Of a stretch of 64,000 nt of DNA, positions 1 through 45,660 are shown in pieces. The stretch comes from Romanomermis culicivorax (Eukaryota; Nematoda; Enoplea; Mermithida; Mermithidae). Location: assembly GCA_963922205.1 (NCBI GenBank), contig CAWUHX010000013.1, forward strand, positions 1 through 64,000, written 5' to 3'. How positions within the stretch are numbered: position 1 is the first letter of the stretch; each line of letters starts with the position of its first letter. The notes under the pieces are model-generated. The model saw only the letters and a list, made by a program, of their open reading frames with translations. It did not search any database and was not told where the DNA came from. The translations under genes were made by a program, and so were the position numbers.

Positions 1-304
1 CAGTAAAAAAATTCCACATAGCAGCGGAATGATTAGAAGTCGCCATTCTTCAAAATTTGTGTATGATTTGACTAAATTAAAGAATGAAATCTGCAAAAAC
101 AGAAAAATAAATATTGTACATATGATCCACAACTCATTTATAAGTCAATCACATTAATAGAAAATATAGAAGGGCACAAGATTCGTAATAAATAGGTAAA
201 AAACACGTATGATTGGCACCACCACCCGCACTGGCACAGGTGCTTAGGCACCGGCACCAGCAAAAAAGGTGGCACTGGAACATCCCTAATTTCTATGACA
301 ATTA
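1..304. other. ADSS intron / upstream DNA, nothing recognised
   Basis: AT-rich sequence between the window edge and the first MITE. A GGCACC-rich patch at 211-280 has no matching partner. No exon with the ADSS P-loop was found. Confidence 0.5.
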
Positions 305-669
305 AGGCCCTGTCATACTTCACCGCGCGGGTACCGGCCGGCGCTGCGCGGCGCCGGTTGTCCTATTCATACTAAAAAGCGGCGCCGGCCGGCACCGCGC
401 GGCGCCGCGCGGTTCCGCCTTTGAAGTATGAATAGGTTTTTGTAATTTTTGCGGCGCCGCGCAGCGCCCCATTAGGTTTCAACTAAACCAATACACATTT
501 TTTGAGAAGAGCAAAATCCAAAAGTAAAAAAGCGGCGCCGCGCGGTACCGCGCGGCGAAGTATGACAAGCCACCGCGCGGCGCCGCCTGTTAGTATGAAT
601 AGGACAACCGGCGCCGCGCGGCGCCGGCCGGTACCGCGCGGCGCCGCGCGGTGAAGTATGACAGGGCCT
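305..669. mobile_element. PIF/Harbinger-like MITE, short GC-rich form
   Basis: 365 bp flanked by TTA target duplications (302-304 and 670-672). The terminal inverted repeat begins AGGCCCTGTCATACTTCACC and runs on into GC-rich palindromes built from CCGCGCGG and GGCGCCG. No coding capacity. It shares both ends with the 1-kb element at 33817-34853, including the internal ATTTTTTGAGAAGAGCAAAA segment. TWA duplications are typical of PIF/Harbinger. Confidence 0.85.
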
Positions 670-1072
670 TTACGGTTGACGTAAATATAACACGAAAAGT
701 TATTGCACTTATTGAATATTACTATGTAGTATTGTAGTTGACCTAGTGTGTTGTTACTATGCTACTTCTTTTTAGCTCTGTGCAAAAAACATTTAAAATA
801 TCCGGGTATCTGGATATCTGAAGATGCAAAGAACACAGATATCCGGATATGAAGATTTCTTCGGGGCACATCACTAGTAATAAATGAGCATCCACTAGGC
901 CTGGTAGCTGTAATACTCTACCAATCACCCCCAATGTACAGGTGTATTATGTATTACATTCGAAGCTGGAATTATATTGTAAATCGAGTTTTCTGTCTTG
1001 TCGAAAATACCAGCTTTAAGTGGTATTGCGCCGAATCGGGGCAAGTCAAATCGGGTTTTTGGACAATTCTAG

Positions 1073-33289
<32,217 letters not shown>

Positions 33290-33816
33290 AGTCAAAATTT
33301 CAAATATGATTCTTATTCATTAACGGTTCATTGTTCTCCGAATCTTCTTTTTTCATTTTGTAGATAGAAGTCAATTTTTTCTGATGAGTCTTGTTCGTTC
33401 ATCCGAGTTATTTCCAGTTTTTCTTGTTTTCCCATAGTTTACTTTGCAATTTTTACCTTTTTATTATTGAAAAGTAAATTTTCTATTTTCTTTATAAGAG
33501 GGTGGTTCGACGAATAGCTTGCCCCAGTTTTTCAGTCACTTGAACGCTTTTATATCTGTCAACAAAATTTAACTCTAACATATTTTATACCTTCCTAGCG
33601 TGTAAACACCGTCTGAGAAACCGCATCATCTATAATTCACATGTGACTCAGTTGTACGAATGACTGAGACCGAGCCCTCACTCCACAGTGTCCCCATAGG
33701 AACCAAAGTGTGAATACCGAAAACAGCGATTCTCAAAGGCGCGCAAGAGCAGTTTGAACAAATTTAATTAGAGGTGTATAGGGTGTCCAAAAAAAGAAAC
33801 TTTTAGACGACTCTAA

Positions 33817-34853
33817 AGACCCTGTCATACTTCACTGCGCGGCGCCGGTTGTTCTATCCATACTAACAAGCGGTACTACCTTTGAAGTATGAATAGGTTT
33901 TTGTAATTTTTGCTGCGCCACGCGGTGCCGCCATCAAGTTTCAACTGAACCAAAATTTTCGAACAAGTTATGTGTTCTAAAGTTGCAGCATACTGTGACA
34001 TCTATACATGTAGTTGAATCATATTTTTCACTTGGATGTTGAATTCTGACACTTGTCAAATCATTTTACCAAATTGATTACTTAATTTTCAATGAAGATT
34101 TACTAAGAAGTTGATCACTCAATTTGCAATGAAGACATTAATGTGTAAAAATTATGAATATGCAAAGTAGGTGTAAACATGTTCCTACAGCAAGTGTACT
34201 CGCACATTTCGATTGTGTCTTTATTCCCCCAACGTCCCTTTTCCGCAAATATCCCGAAAGTCCATATTCCCCATAGGTCCCAAATCCCCGAATAATTTCC
34301 CATTTCCTCGAAAAATGCATTAGTCCCTATTCCCTGAACGTCTCGCTTTCCCGAATACTAGGGAAAGGATGCATCCATTTTGAATCTGAGTCCTAAACAG
34401 CAGGTCCGACCGGTCCCAAATCAGATCTGGATCCTGTATATAGCACATATGTGAATGAATAATCGTGTATATATATTCAATTTTTCAAAATCAATTTAAA
34501 TAAATTAATATTTCTCAGCAGTTCAAGAGCTGTTAATCGTTGGAATGAGAAGCGAGGTGAAGCAAGAGCCCAAAATCTTTAGACTAGGCTTTTTTGCTAG
34601 CTTCTATCTGCACCGTGCAGGAATGATTAATTTTTTTTTTCTCTTGCGCTTTTTATTTTTGGTTTTTTCCGTATTTTTCGTCTTTTTCGCATTTTTCGTA
34701 TTTCGCATTTGTCGAGATGAGCAATACACATTTTTTGAGAAGAGCAAAATCCAAAAGTAAAAAAGATGACAAGCCACCGGGCGGCGCCGCTTGTTAGTAT
34801 GAATAGGACAACCGGCGTCGCGCGGTACCTCGCGGCGAAGTATGACAGGGCCT
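33817..34853. mobile_element. PIF/Harbinger-like element, long form of the 305-669 MITE
   Basis: 1037 bp flanked by TAA (33814-33816 and 34854-34856). Ends AGACCCTGTCATACTTCACT / GCGAAGTATGACAGGGCCT. Outer ~150 bases on each side match 305-669; the extra ~700 bases in the middle have no transposase frame but include a relative of the GGATCCG repeat. Confidence 0.82.
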
Positions 34854-35325
34854 TAACGGTGCAAGTACCTTGGATGCGGTTTGTTGCACTAGAAAACCCA
34901 CATACAGTCCAAGTTATGTAAGGGGTGTTATGTGATTGATATCTGATATGATGATACGATAAATCAATGTGTTCTGGTATCAAAATATCAATCAAAAATG
35001 GTCATAATATCTAGTGTAAATATCAAACTATCCGAATACCGAAATTCAGTTTTTGATACTTCGATACATCACTTAACACACATATGGGAGAGTTGGTGGA
35101 TTAGGGTCACGTACTGAGGAGTAAAGGTTGGCCACAGGAGATGTAAGCCGATGGGTACTGTAGGTATGGGATAAAGACACCAGTTGGCCTGATGACAAGA
35201 GTAGTGACCCCCAATACGTGTGGAGGGCCTACCACTGAAGAGTGATCATCGCCCGTGGATGTAGGGGTAGACGTCATGACTCGTTATTCCTGCGCAGAAT
35301 CGTGAAGGAACCAACGGGTTGTCCC

Positions 35326-35575
35326 AGAGGAATGATTAAGGAGATCATTCTGGGGTAAAATTCCAGAAAGGAGGAATCCAAGAAAAGGGAAACACTCTAG
35401 GAAATGATGGTTCCGATGGAGTGATTCCTAGAGAAGGAGATCACTCTGGGAAACTGGTGAGGAGAAGGAGGAGGGATTCCAATGGAAGGAGATCATTCTG
35501 AGGAAAAAGGAGAATGAGGGGAACAATTCCAAGGGAAGGAGGTCATTCAGGGGAGGAGATTTCCAGAATGTAGAG
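35326..35575. repeat. Purine-rich degenerate minisatellite
   Basis: About four or five imperfect units of roughly 50 bp built on GATTCCAAGGGAAGGAGATC followed by ATTCTGGGG. Confidence 0.6.
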
Positions 35576-37722
35576 TTGTGAGTTGCTTACCCAATGGTAG
35601 CGCATATTGACACTGGAGCATAGTGGCGGTCGGGGAAAATGAGCATAAAATAATTGCATTCAAGTTAGGTCGATAGGCGATCCTGACCGAATTACAGAGA
35701 CAAAATAAGAATAATTACGAAGTGATAGAGTGCGAGCCGGACCTAGCTTATATTGAACAGAAAGGGAATGTGCGACTCTTAAAGGTTGTCCAAGAGTGGC
35801 ACATGTTGTGCATGAGGACGTTAGCTAGTTAAAAGTAGGCATCACTTCACGTGGGCCATGCGTGAGTGCCTGTGAAAGTATACTCAGAAAATGACGCTAA
35901 CTTGACTATAAGCTAGGCGTGCGAGGCAGGGAAAGATTGCTCCTAGAAGGTACACTATAGTGAGTACAAAAATATACACAAAAGGGGCATACACGAAAAT
36001 GTGCAGAAAAATAACACATGATTAAAATATGTCTAAAGAACACATGAATAAAAATATGTTTCACGTGGAATATTTTGGCATCATGTGACACACTGATTTT
36101 TTGGAAGTAGTGTTTTCAGAGCTGCCATTTGAGGTCATTTATGACTCAACGAAAAAAATAAATGGTTATACTGTAGCACATAAACTTCCTCGATATTAAA
36201 CACCGTAGAATAAATTTGGTAATTGTACAGAATAATCAATGGATGCTGAATATGTAAGAAGTTTCCATCCAGAGAACAGAATCCAGTGAGTTGATATTCT
36301 TATTCGAAAAATAATGATTTTTTATACATTTTGTGTTCATAAGAAGTTTCAAAAGGAATTTCACCAAAAATGGCAGTTTATTTTTAAGGCTTTTCGATCA
36401 TTATTTGTTTCATAAAATTCATCCCACTAGTTTTCGAGAAATTTATTTCAGGAAAAATTCGGACAATTTACATACATTGTATCAAGATGAGTCACGCTCA
36501 TGGATGACTGACTACAGCATGTATCAGTAATTCTTCATTCATCATAATTGCAAATGTTCTAAACAGGAAATCTATATTTTCACTGAAATTCTATAAATTA
36601 AGTTGTGAACATGGCTCAAAAATTTTTGACTAGAGTTGGTTGTATCCCACTTTTACAAGAGTTTTGCATTTATCGAAACTCTTGTTGTTTGTTTTTGTTC
36701 AGCATTCTCAAGACACGATTCCTGAGGGGATTCAACTCAGTTAAGATGAGTAAAAAATTAACCCTACCTAAAAATCACAAATTTGATGTAACTTGCTGCG
36801 CTATAGGAACGAAAATGACATTCATTTCGTCCAAAAATCAAAACCCGCATAGCTACAGTAAAACAAAAGTTGAAATTCTTCGATTTTTAACATACACTTC
36901 TTTCTACTCTTGCAAGTTTAGGTGTGTCAGACATTGTGTTCTGAAAATTTAACCAATATAAGGCCAATGGATGGGCCACAATTTACTGTAGGATTCATTA
37001 GGATAAGGTACGTATTAGGAATACACTGTTGCTTCAAACATCAAATTTTGAGAGCAAAAATTGTCATTTTTTCACAAAAATCGCCACATCTACTGCTAAA
37101 ACTCAGAAGCACCTAAAAATTCCTTATACAATAGATAGTTTACGATCTACCTGCTGACAAAAATTTAAGGAAATTCATGTACTCCTAAGTCGCACAACCT
37201 GAAGTTTGAACACTATCTTATCATTGTTTTTTCTGGTAATTGCGACCTCCACTGTGGAACTATTACAGCTTGATAAATTTCAAAAATGATACATTAAGCG
37301 GATTTTCCTGTGGTGAATATTAAGATAATTCCCAAACTCATAGAAAATAAAATTTCCAGGGCTACAATATCCCAAAATTTGCAATTTTTTTGTTTTTTAG
37401 CATGTTTCTGTTTATTTATGAAACTTGAGATGTATCGGCCTAGGCATGAAGTAGCTTTATTATTGACCCTCCATTTGATACAAGAATACAATGCTCTATA
37501 ATGCGAAATGAAAATGCTTTCCAAATTTTGCATTTTTCACTTTTTAGATGACCCAAAAAATGATAAAAAAGCAGCCTTCTTTCTACAAAAATGACTATAT
37601 GTATGTACTTCTAAAGTCAAAAGCACCAAACAGATATAGCATGCAGATTTTAATGTCCAGTGTAAAAAAACACAGTGCAACTTTTTTGTAATTAACTGAA
37701 CACTCTGGACCCGTCGACAACA
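35576..37722. other. Intergenic, nothing recognised
   Basis: AT-rich with scattered short reading frames. The left LTR of the element at 37723 would be expected here but was not identified. Confidence 0.45.
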
Positions 37723-38633
37723 ATGACGCGTGTTGGTAATGCCAATGTTTTGGCATCGTATCGCATCCTAAAGAAGATGGTGGCTGTCGAGCAACCTCCA
37801 GCTGCTGTCGCAATGTTACCGGCGCCTCCGGCCCATTTCTCCACCCAGGGACCGCCCCAGGCATTCCAACGGATTCGGCATTGGAAGTCATTGACCAATT
37901 GGAGTCCATGAATTTGATTTGTATACTACCTACTTTTTCAGATGTTCCAACTTTTGAGGCTAGAAATCTACATCAGTTTACAACTTTAATGATTTCTCAT
38001 TTACAGATTCATCATCTGTCACTGACCTGATGCATACGGCTTGGTCAGTCAATCTGGCCAAGAAGTACCCACACTTGCCATGGGTGCTGCTCAATGAGCC
38101 ATCTGACGTCAAAGTGCTCACATCAGCTGAAAGCACTTTCAGCACAATGTCAGCTGAAAGCACGAATTTTGGGACCCGAAGTAGCCTGATGAGTGCTCGA
38201 ATTTATTGCCAAGGGCACCATCCAGGCATCGCCCATCAAAAAAGTATTGTTGGCTGATGAACTGTCACTGCTCGCTGTCGACGCTGTCTGCTGGGCCATC
38301 GAACAGGCTAGTCGGATCCCCGGGCCTGTCATCCTCGCTTCACCACGGATGACCACAATGACTAGGGTTCAAGCACTGTCAGTGGTTGCCCAGTGTTCGC
38401 CTCCGACCACCGTGAACAAATTGCTAACTGTCGAGGCCCCGACCATTGCCAAAACACTGGTTCCCATCAATGATGACATCAGCATCATCGACCAGGTGTC
38501 AATCGCCTTGGGCATTGCTCAACAGCTGCCAAAGGTCATCATTCTATGGGAGGTCGACCTTGGGTCCAGCAACCTCGTCAGCAACTTCCTGAGCAAAGAG
38601 CCAATGTCATTCAATGATGACAAAGAAGATTAA
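37723..38633 (+). pseudogene. Gag-like fragments of element 2
   Basis: Three frames in series, the last (38193-38633) with helical KKVLLADELSLLAVDAVCWA and an acidic end. The word GTCAGCTGAAAGCAC is duplicated around 38120-38165. Assignment to gag rests on position. Confidence 0.35.
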
Positions 38634-38642
38634 CACTGCCTG

Positions 38643-40360
38643 ATGAGCAGCAATTGTCAATTTTGGGTAAAATTTACAAATCAGGTTTGTAAATATATTT
38701 TACATGATAAAATATGCCTTTGTGACATCACTGTTCCTAGGAATAAGTTCTGCAGCACCTGCTACTCAGTATCAGTTTTGTGGTCTCTCAGCGGTCATCT
38801 ACTTGAATTGCCTCAAAAAGTTGAGTGTAAACCACCAAAATCTTTATGGACTCCACGACGCATGATTGTTACGGTATATGTTCCTAGTTCTGATCGAATT
38901 AGCACATTTGTGTGGAAATATACATTGCGCAACTGAAAAGTCTACACCAACACTGGGTTTTTCAGATCTAGGGGCATCACTGCTGACATCATAACTATGC
39001 AGCATCTAGCGCCTGCAGCCTGCATGCTAGCATATTGCACTAAGATGTTTGGTTCACAAAAGCTTGTTGGTATTCACCCTGGCTTTTATAGCACAAACCA
39101 AACATTGGAAGTGATGTACAAATGGTGCTGCAGTGAGGTCTGCAAGACAGTGACTAACCTTTTCATCAAAGAGGGACAAACCACTTCGTAGGGTGGCACT
39201 ACGACCCTAAGTACCTTAGATGACATAGGTGGATGCAGTCCCACTGCAGGTCAGTGCACTACCCTTGACAGGGTCATTGTCTGGCCTGCACACAATTTCA
39301 CAGCATGGTGCCATTATCTCCCAGATGGAAACTACACTGCATCTATGTCAGGGAACTGTGTCATCATCGATGACCTTCAGGTTGCCTTAAAGATCCTGGG
39401 AAACTCCCATGCATTCCGATTGTGTCCGGAGCTACGCTTCACCACAGTCCAAACCGATCAAGATCTTCTCCTATGCATCTCTGGGAGTTATAATCTGACC
39501 TATAATATGTGCCAGTTGGCAAAGGACTCATGTCCCAATCCTGTCAATGTCAAACTGAACTATCTGGCTCAGCAGCTCAAGGAATTGGAAATTAACAATT
39601 TTCGATTCACATGGCTTGAGCTTTGCTCTCATGCTCAATGCTACCTTGATTTGACTTGGCAGTTGCTTCGCTTTGACCCTACCTTGGGTCCCCGGGCATT
39701 CCTTCAGATGAATGACCTGACAGTGGAATTCACGGGTGATGCATTGACCATATGGCCATGCCAAAAGGTCAATGCCACCTAAGTCTACCATTCCTACCAA
39801 GTGGGAAACGTCTGCTACAAGTAATTACCTGTGCAGGTTGGCAGTACCATTTATTTTCTCACCCCCCGTGGCCCAGATCTCATTGAAACTAGCCCAATTT
39901 AACCATGTGACTACCACTTTACAGGGATTTTCCAAAATTGCTTGGGCTGGTTAACCCAGTCTGGGATGGTCAATGTGAGCCAGACCTGACTGGAACTCTT
40001 CTAGAAATGGTCTTTTAACATCACTCACTTTGAGGCTCCTGTGCTCTTCCATGACCAGTTGGTGATGACCCCTTCAAATTTTGCCTTCTTTAAACAATAC
40101 GTTTACAAGACTGAGCAAATTGAAGTAGTCTGGTTAACATCAACAGGGATAGACCAGTAGTAAAGTTAACCAGCTGCTTAAGTGTACCACTGGTCTATCC
40201 CTGTAACCAGATGCTATTACCAAGCTTTTGCAGGGGTAAGAACCAACATCAAGGCCTCTCTGAAAGGTGTTGATTTGGCAGCTAACCATGTGATTACTGG
40301 TCAACAACACAACTTCACCCAGGGCTTTCATACTGTCCTCCGTGGACTGGTTTAGTTGAT
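38643..40360 (+). pseudogene. Cys-rich envelope-like glycoprotein remnants
   Basis: Fragments with many Cys and NxS/T sequons (HNFTAWC, DGNYTAS, SYNLTYNMC), e.g. 39345-39782, and a late hydrophobic stretch LIFNTLIVHLYVCV. Several stops. It looks extracellular and envelope-like, but no fusion-protein family could be named. Annotated only as a decayed remnant. Confidence 0.4.
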
Positions 40361-40390
40361 CTTTAACACCCTCATTGTACATCTCTATGT

Positions 40391-40530
40391 GTGTGTGCAA
40401 CAACTTCACCCTTCTGGGCACCAGTTGATTTGATCCTCGGTCTGGATTTCCTTGAGAAGTTCAACACCATCATACTTGATTACCAACATAAAGTATGTGT
40501 GTTGAATGCAGTAGAACTGCCCCTTCTCCT
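40391..40530 (+). pseudogene. Aspartic protease C-terminal end (first copy)
   Basis: PVDLILGLDFLEKFNTIILD matches the end of retroviral-type proteases (ILG-x-DFL). The DTG half is absent. Confidence 0.6.
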
Positions 40531-41148
40531 GACAATGTTAGATATTGACCAGATTGATCCATGGTGGGAGAACACATGTTCACTATCAAGGGCCTCCCAT
40601 AGGTCAGGGTCATGATTGAGGTCAAGGGCTTCTTCCATCCAAAGGCCACCCTCAAATGCATCTTCAGTTGCCTCATCACATGGGTCAATGAAAGGATACC
40701 AGACTTCTTCCCGGTGTGCAGGCCATCTATGGCTGACCATGCAGGGGTCAGGTTGCCCTGGACCCCAACCTGGGAACTCACAAGTTACACTGGAGAAAGG
40801 CCATTTCCTTGAGGAAAGTGATTCAGATGCCCGGGCATCACCTCTTATGACAGTGCCACCATTGTCAGATACAGAGATTGAGTCACTAGGGGCTACACAT
40901 AGCCCAATGGATCATTCTGATCATGTTCTTATGATCCAGGATGGTTCAACCCTACAAGATCCCCTGGACACGTCTGTCAGTTATGCTCTTGTAGGCCTAC
41001 TCTGTCGCACAGGGTTGCAGATTTCGCAGCAATCTCATCTGACAGAGCAGACCCTTAGTGCCCCTACATCCAATCCAGGTCATGTGGCGTCAGCTTTCTA
41101 CCCGAATAATATGTGGACACCCCATATCAAGGTACTTCTGAACAACTT

Positions 41149-41400
41149 GTGGAAGCTAAGGCATTGGTCGACACAGGAGCTGTTTTCTCACTCCTGGACC
41201 ATAAGTTGGCAGCCAAACTGCCCGACATGGTAGTGACACAGACTAGGGCTCACCCCATAGCAGTAAATGGGTACCCAATCCAACTGCTAGGGGCTGCCTA
41301 TGTCATGGTAACAGTACCTGATGTCTCTGAACAAATCCAGGTCCAAATACAAAAGAGTTGTTCAGCTGAACTTATCCTTGGAACAAACTTCTTGGACAGT
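41149..41400 (+). pseudogene. Aspartic protease (second copy, DTG present)
   Basis: EAKALVDTGAVFSLLDHKL then AELILGTNFLDS: complete DTG-to-ILG spacing of a Gypsy protease. Confidence 0.75.
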
Positions 41401-41937
41401 CCACCTGTGTTAGATTCAATTGGGAAAAATCATTTCTCCACTTCAAGAACCACAAAGTCCTGTGTGATGGCCTCATTCACATATCCCCCTTCTGTCTGTG
41501 GCACTCTGCCCCTATAGGATCTGGTTGTCCTTGAACCTCGCTCGCTGACACAGTTCACTGTACCCATACCAGCTATTTATACGAACATAGCTGAGGTAGC
41601 TTTCTTCCCTAAGCATCTCATGGGATCTCATAGCAATGTATATTTTGCTGAAAGTGTGAGTACTGTGGCTAATGGCTGCATACTCTTACAGGTAGTTAAT
41701 CGGAATACACATTCTGTGGTTCTCTACCTGCACATGACAATTCCCGATGTGCAGATGCATACTAATCCCTCACCGAGGTCACAGGTCATATCAAACATAG
41801 TCCTCAACTGCAAGTAGGTCGAATCTAATGCTGCAATCTTACGGGACATCTCCCCATGGGACTGGGCAGCATTTATTGACCTACTGGTTACTTACACTGA
41901 CCTTTAGGCTGTTGATGAGAAGGACACAGGTTCCACT

Positions 41938-43130
41938 GATCTTTTTCAGCATAAGATCAGCATGGGGGACACCTGCCCAGTCCATCATTTTCCTTATCAG
42001 ACTTCACCTAAGGAAAAAGATCTCATCATGCTTGAACTCAAAGCACTTCAGGAAAAGGGTATTATTTGGCCGAGCATGTCACTATCGGCCACTAATACTG
42101 TCCTAGTGTGCAACAAAAATGGTTCTCACCATATGTGTGTTGACTTCTGTGGCCTTGACAAGGTCACCAAAAAGGATGTCTACCCCTTCCGAGGATCGAT
42201 GACATCCTAGATATTCTCAAGGGTATGAAATACATCACTACCCTTGATCTGGCAAAGTCCTATTGGTCAATCCCAATTGCTGAGGCTTATAAGGAAAAGA
42301 CAGCATTCAATACACCCATTGAACTCTACCAGTTCAACTCTCTACTTTTTGGTCTGTGAAATGCTCTGGGGACATTCCAACTTCTCATGGATCTACTCCT
42401 TACAGGAATCCAATGGCACACAGCACTGATCTATCTCGATGACATTTTGGTGTTCAGCAATTCCCATACACAAATGCTTGAGCACCTAGCCGATGTGTTC
42501 TCTCATCTTCGCCACTGTGGAATGAAGCTCATACTGAACAAGAGCAAATTCTCACACTCAGAGGTGGAGTATCTTGGCTACCATATCTCACAGTGTGGCC
42601 TAGAACTGGATAAGGTCAAACTGGCTGCCATCCACAACCTCCCCATTCCACAAAATGCCAAAGACATCAAGTCCTTTCTCGGCTTCATGTCTTACTATGG
42701 GGGTTTCATCCCTGGTTGTGCCCGGCTCAGTGAGCCACTAACCAAGCTCTTACAGAAAGAGATCACTTTCCAGCTGTCAAAAGCTCTGCAGGAGGTGTTG
42801 GATAAACTCCGATGATTGTTGACAGACCCTCCTATTCTGGGTGATCCTGACTTTATGAAATCCTTCATCCTTCAGAGAGATGCTAGTATTTTGGGAATAG
42901 GGGTGATTTTGAGCCAGTTGGACGAAGATGGACATGACCACCCTTTTGCTTACGCAAGCTGGGGCAACAGACACAAAGTGGTCATAAAGACTCATCATAC
43001 TGCGGTCAATGCAGTGTTGGAGAAACCAAATCCCTCTGCTCTGATTGCTAGATGGGGACTCCCTCTTGCTGAGTTCAAACTGACTATAGGGCCCCACAAG
43101 GGTCAGTCTAATGGAAATGCTGATGCATTA
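41938..43130 (+). pseudogene. pol: Reverse transcriptase and RNase H of element 2
   Basis: RT motifs SATNTVLVCNKNGSHHMCVD, LDLAKSYW in a shifted frame near 42245, and IYLDDILVFSNSHTQ (YLDD). Then LGYHISQCGLELD, LGFMSYYGGFIPGCARLSEP, RNase H LQRDASILGIGVILSQ and GNADALSHLPDP. At least three frameshifts and an in-frame TGA near 42814. Confidence 0.88.
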
Positions 43131-43497
43131 TCCCACCTACCAGATCCTACATCCCTCATCTGTAAGAGTATTGACGATACTGGGCTCTATCGACCTGAGG
43201 GGCATGTGATGATGGTCACTGCTGGCTCGCAGCACCCAGCTCGACCAGAGAGTTATGCAACAATATATGCTGGCCTGCAGCATCCAGATCTTCTTGCCGC
43301 TCAACTTGAGGATTCAGACCTAGCCCACATCATTTGGTCCCTCAAATCCTTGGGAGATCAGGATGATGTTGATGGTTACCATCTGTTGGATAATGTCCTT
43401 CAGAAGTGGACAGGCGAGTCCAACAAGATTGTCATACCTAGATCCATGGTTACTACCATTATCTAGGCACATCATGATGACATCCTAGCTGGACACT

Positions 43498-44382
43498 TTG
43501 GTGCACAATGTACTATGCAGCTCATAGCTCACAGATACCACTGGCTATCCATCAGTCAGTATGTCAAGTCCTTTTATCAGCTGTGTGATCTCTGCCAATG
43601 GAATAAGCCCACTAGACAAAAGACCACAGCAGCCCTGAAACCTATCACCATTACAGGACTGTTTTATTGGGTAGGGGTCGACTGTATGGGACTAATGACA
43701 ACCAGCGAAGCTGGCAACTATTTCATTGTAGTCTTCATGGATTACTTTATGAAATGGGTTGAAGCTTTCGCTACACCAGATATTATTGCGCAAAACCATT
43801 GTCTGAATCTTTGTTGCACAAATAGCCTGACAGCATGGGGCACTGCAGATTCTTCAATCTATTCATGGCACTGATTTCAAATCAAAACTGATGGTCAAAA
43901 TCACTGCCATCTGTTCAACAAAGAAAATCCACTCTACAGCCTATCATCACTTGACCAATGGGGAAGTAGAGAGAGCAAAGCAAACACTAGCTACATGGCT
44001 GCATATGTATGTCCATCAAGGACATATGGATTGGGATGAACACCTACCGTATGCTGTATTTGCCATGAAGATTAGCATGAATGAGTCCACAGGGTACTCG
44101 CCCTTTGAACTCATGTATGGTCCCACGCCCATGCTACCTGTTGATCCCGCCCTCTCATTCAACCCTCTGGCCCATATCATTGATGTTTCCACATATGATA
44201 TGGAGGTTGAGAAGAGGAAGACACTATGCATGTCAATCAGCTTTGAGGTTATGTTTCTCCTAATCTGCCGAGGGAAGCAAAGTAGATACCTTCCACTTCG
44301 TGAGCAGCAGGAAACCATGCTGACCACTTGGCTCCCCTGTTGTTTTCTTAACAGAGAGGGACTTCACTCCAAATCTGATTGA
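43498..44382 (+). pseudogene. Integrase of element 2
   Basis: Zinc-domain end CDLCQWNKPTR, then GVDCMGLM (first Asp), FMDYFMKWVEAFATPD, HGTDFKSKL (second Asp) and NGEVERAKQTL (Glu). Frameshifted near 43830-43890. Confidence 0.85.
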
Positions 44383-44849
44383 CCCACATCATGATGAGAA
44401 GGTTTCCGACCCCTAGAGCAAGATGCTCTTCTCTTCTTTGTCCCCACTCACGGATGAGGACGTCCTTTTTGGAAGGACGGCTGTGCTCCTCATGGATTAT
44501 TCACTTTGATCCATTCACTCTCCCTTCGACAAAGTCGAGAAATAGCTAAAGACAGTTTGGATTTTAGTAAAAAGAAGAGAATGAATAGCCACCAAAGCAT
44601 CTGAGTCAGGGGCATCTCCATGATAGCCTCACATCACAGGCGCATCCCCACGATAGCCCATATCTCACCCCTAAAATTTTTCTTCTCTTGTTATAGACTT
44701 CCTCACAGGACACCAGATGTCAGCAACTTCAGGTATCACCAACCTCCAGCCCTCGTATCACCAGATGAGCCAGAACCTACAAATGCTTCCCATGCTAGCA
44801 GCCCAGTGGACCTATGACCACCAGCTGTCACACTCCACTGGCATGCCTC

Positions 44850-45660
44850 GATGACCACCTACAAGGATGAGGACGCCCTTTATTTAAGGACCTTTTTGGA
44901 AGGACCGCCTATCTCTGATCATTTGTTGTTTTACTTTTATTTCAATTCATTTGTCATTTTATGTGCATTTCTGTTTCGTTTTTGCTGCGTCATTTATTTT
45001 ATTTTATTTTTGTTTCATTCCATGCCAGCTACGATATGCCCCTTTAGCTAAAAGTTTCCTTTCAAAGGGCACTACGTGCGCACAGCTATTTTGGGTCACA
45101 TTACATGCCCCTTGTGTCAACCAAGTGAGCTTCGCTCCTGCTGAGGCAAAACAAATAGCCGAGAAACTTTAGCTAAAGATGTTCATATTTTTAGCATAGG
45201 CACTAAAGTCGGCCCCAAGGCTAAATGTTTTCGAACTGCGCAAGTGTCTATGTGCTAATAGGCCCCTTCTGCACCATTATCTCTGCAGAAGCTGGCCTGG
45301 GTGTTGTAAACTCCGCCCAGATCTTTCTGTAGCAGACAATGTCCTTAAAAGCGCATGTTACTCTGTATTTTAGCTCATTTCTGGGTTTCCACCAGCATCC
45401 TCTTCATTTTTAGTTGCTCCGCATCGCCCATCTATTTTCTGTATACACACCCGCTGTGTACTGCTGCCTGTGCTCATGATTTTACATATTCGCCCATCAT
45501 AGGTTACTGTACCCAATCACCATCACTGGTTGTAGTCAATAAAGTCTCCCCTCGGCCTTTTCATCCACTTAGTTACCCGGATCGGATATCCGTCCATATT
45601 CACCACCAGCCTCAGAGACCTCTCACCCCATCGAACTTGTTTTTGTAGCTGGACTAGGTG
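44850..45660 (+). repeat. Candidate LTR / 3' untranslated region of element 2
   Basis: Contains a TTAAAA box (45342-45347) and AATAAA (45538-45543) about 190 bases apart, as in an LTR. GATGAGGACG...TTTTTGGAAGGAC occurs at 44452-44481 and again at 44866-44905. No paired copy was found. Confidence 0.35.

Larger units (their letters stand above)
37723..44400 (+). mobile_element. Second Ty3/Gypsy-like element, heavily decayed
   Basis: Transcribed rightward, less AT-rich than its surroundings. Order seen: gag-like fragments (37723-38633), Cys-rich envelope-like fragments (38643-40360), protease end (40391-40530), a second protease with DTG (41149-41400), RT (41938-42815), RNase H (42816-43130) and integrase (43498-44382). 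Every module carries frameshifts or stops. An Env-like segment ahead of pol is not the usual order; two overlapping insertions are an alternative. Confidence 0.82.

Noticed and set aside
305..669. CpG-island promoter of ADSS
   Set aside because: The GC-rich block is bounded by TTA duplications and inverted ends and is repeated at 33817, so it is a transposon.
37723..38633. Host gene upstream of the second Gypsy element
   Set aside because: No intron pattern or known domain; co-oriented with and adjacent to the decayed element.
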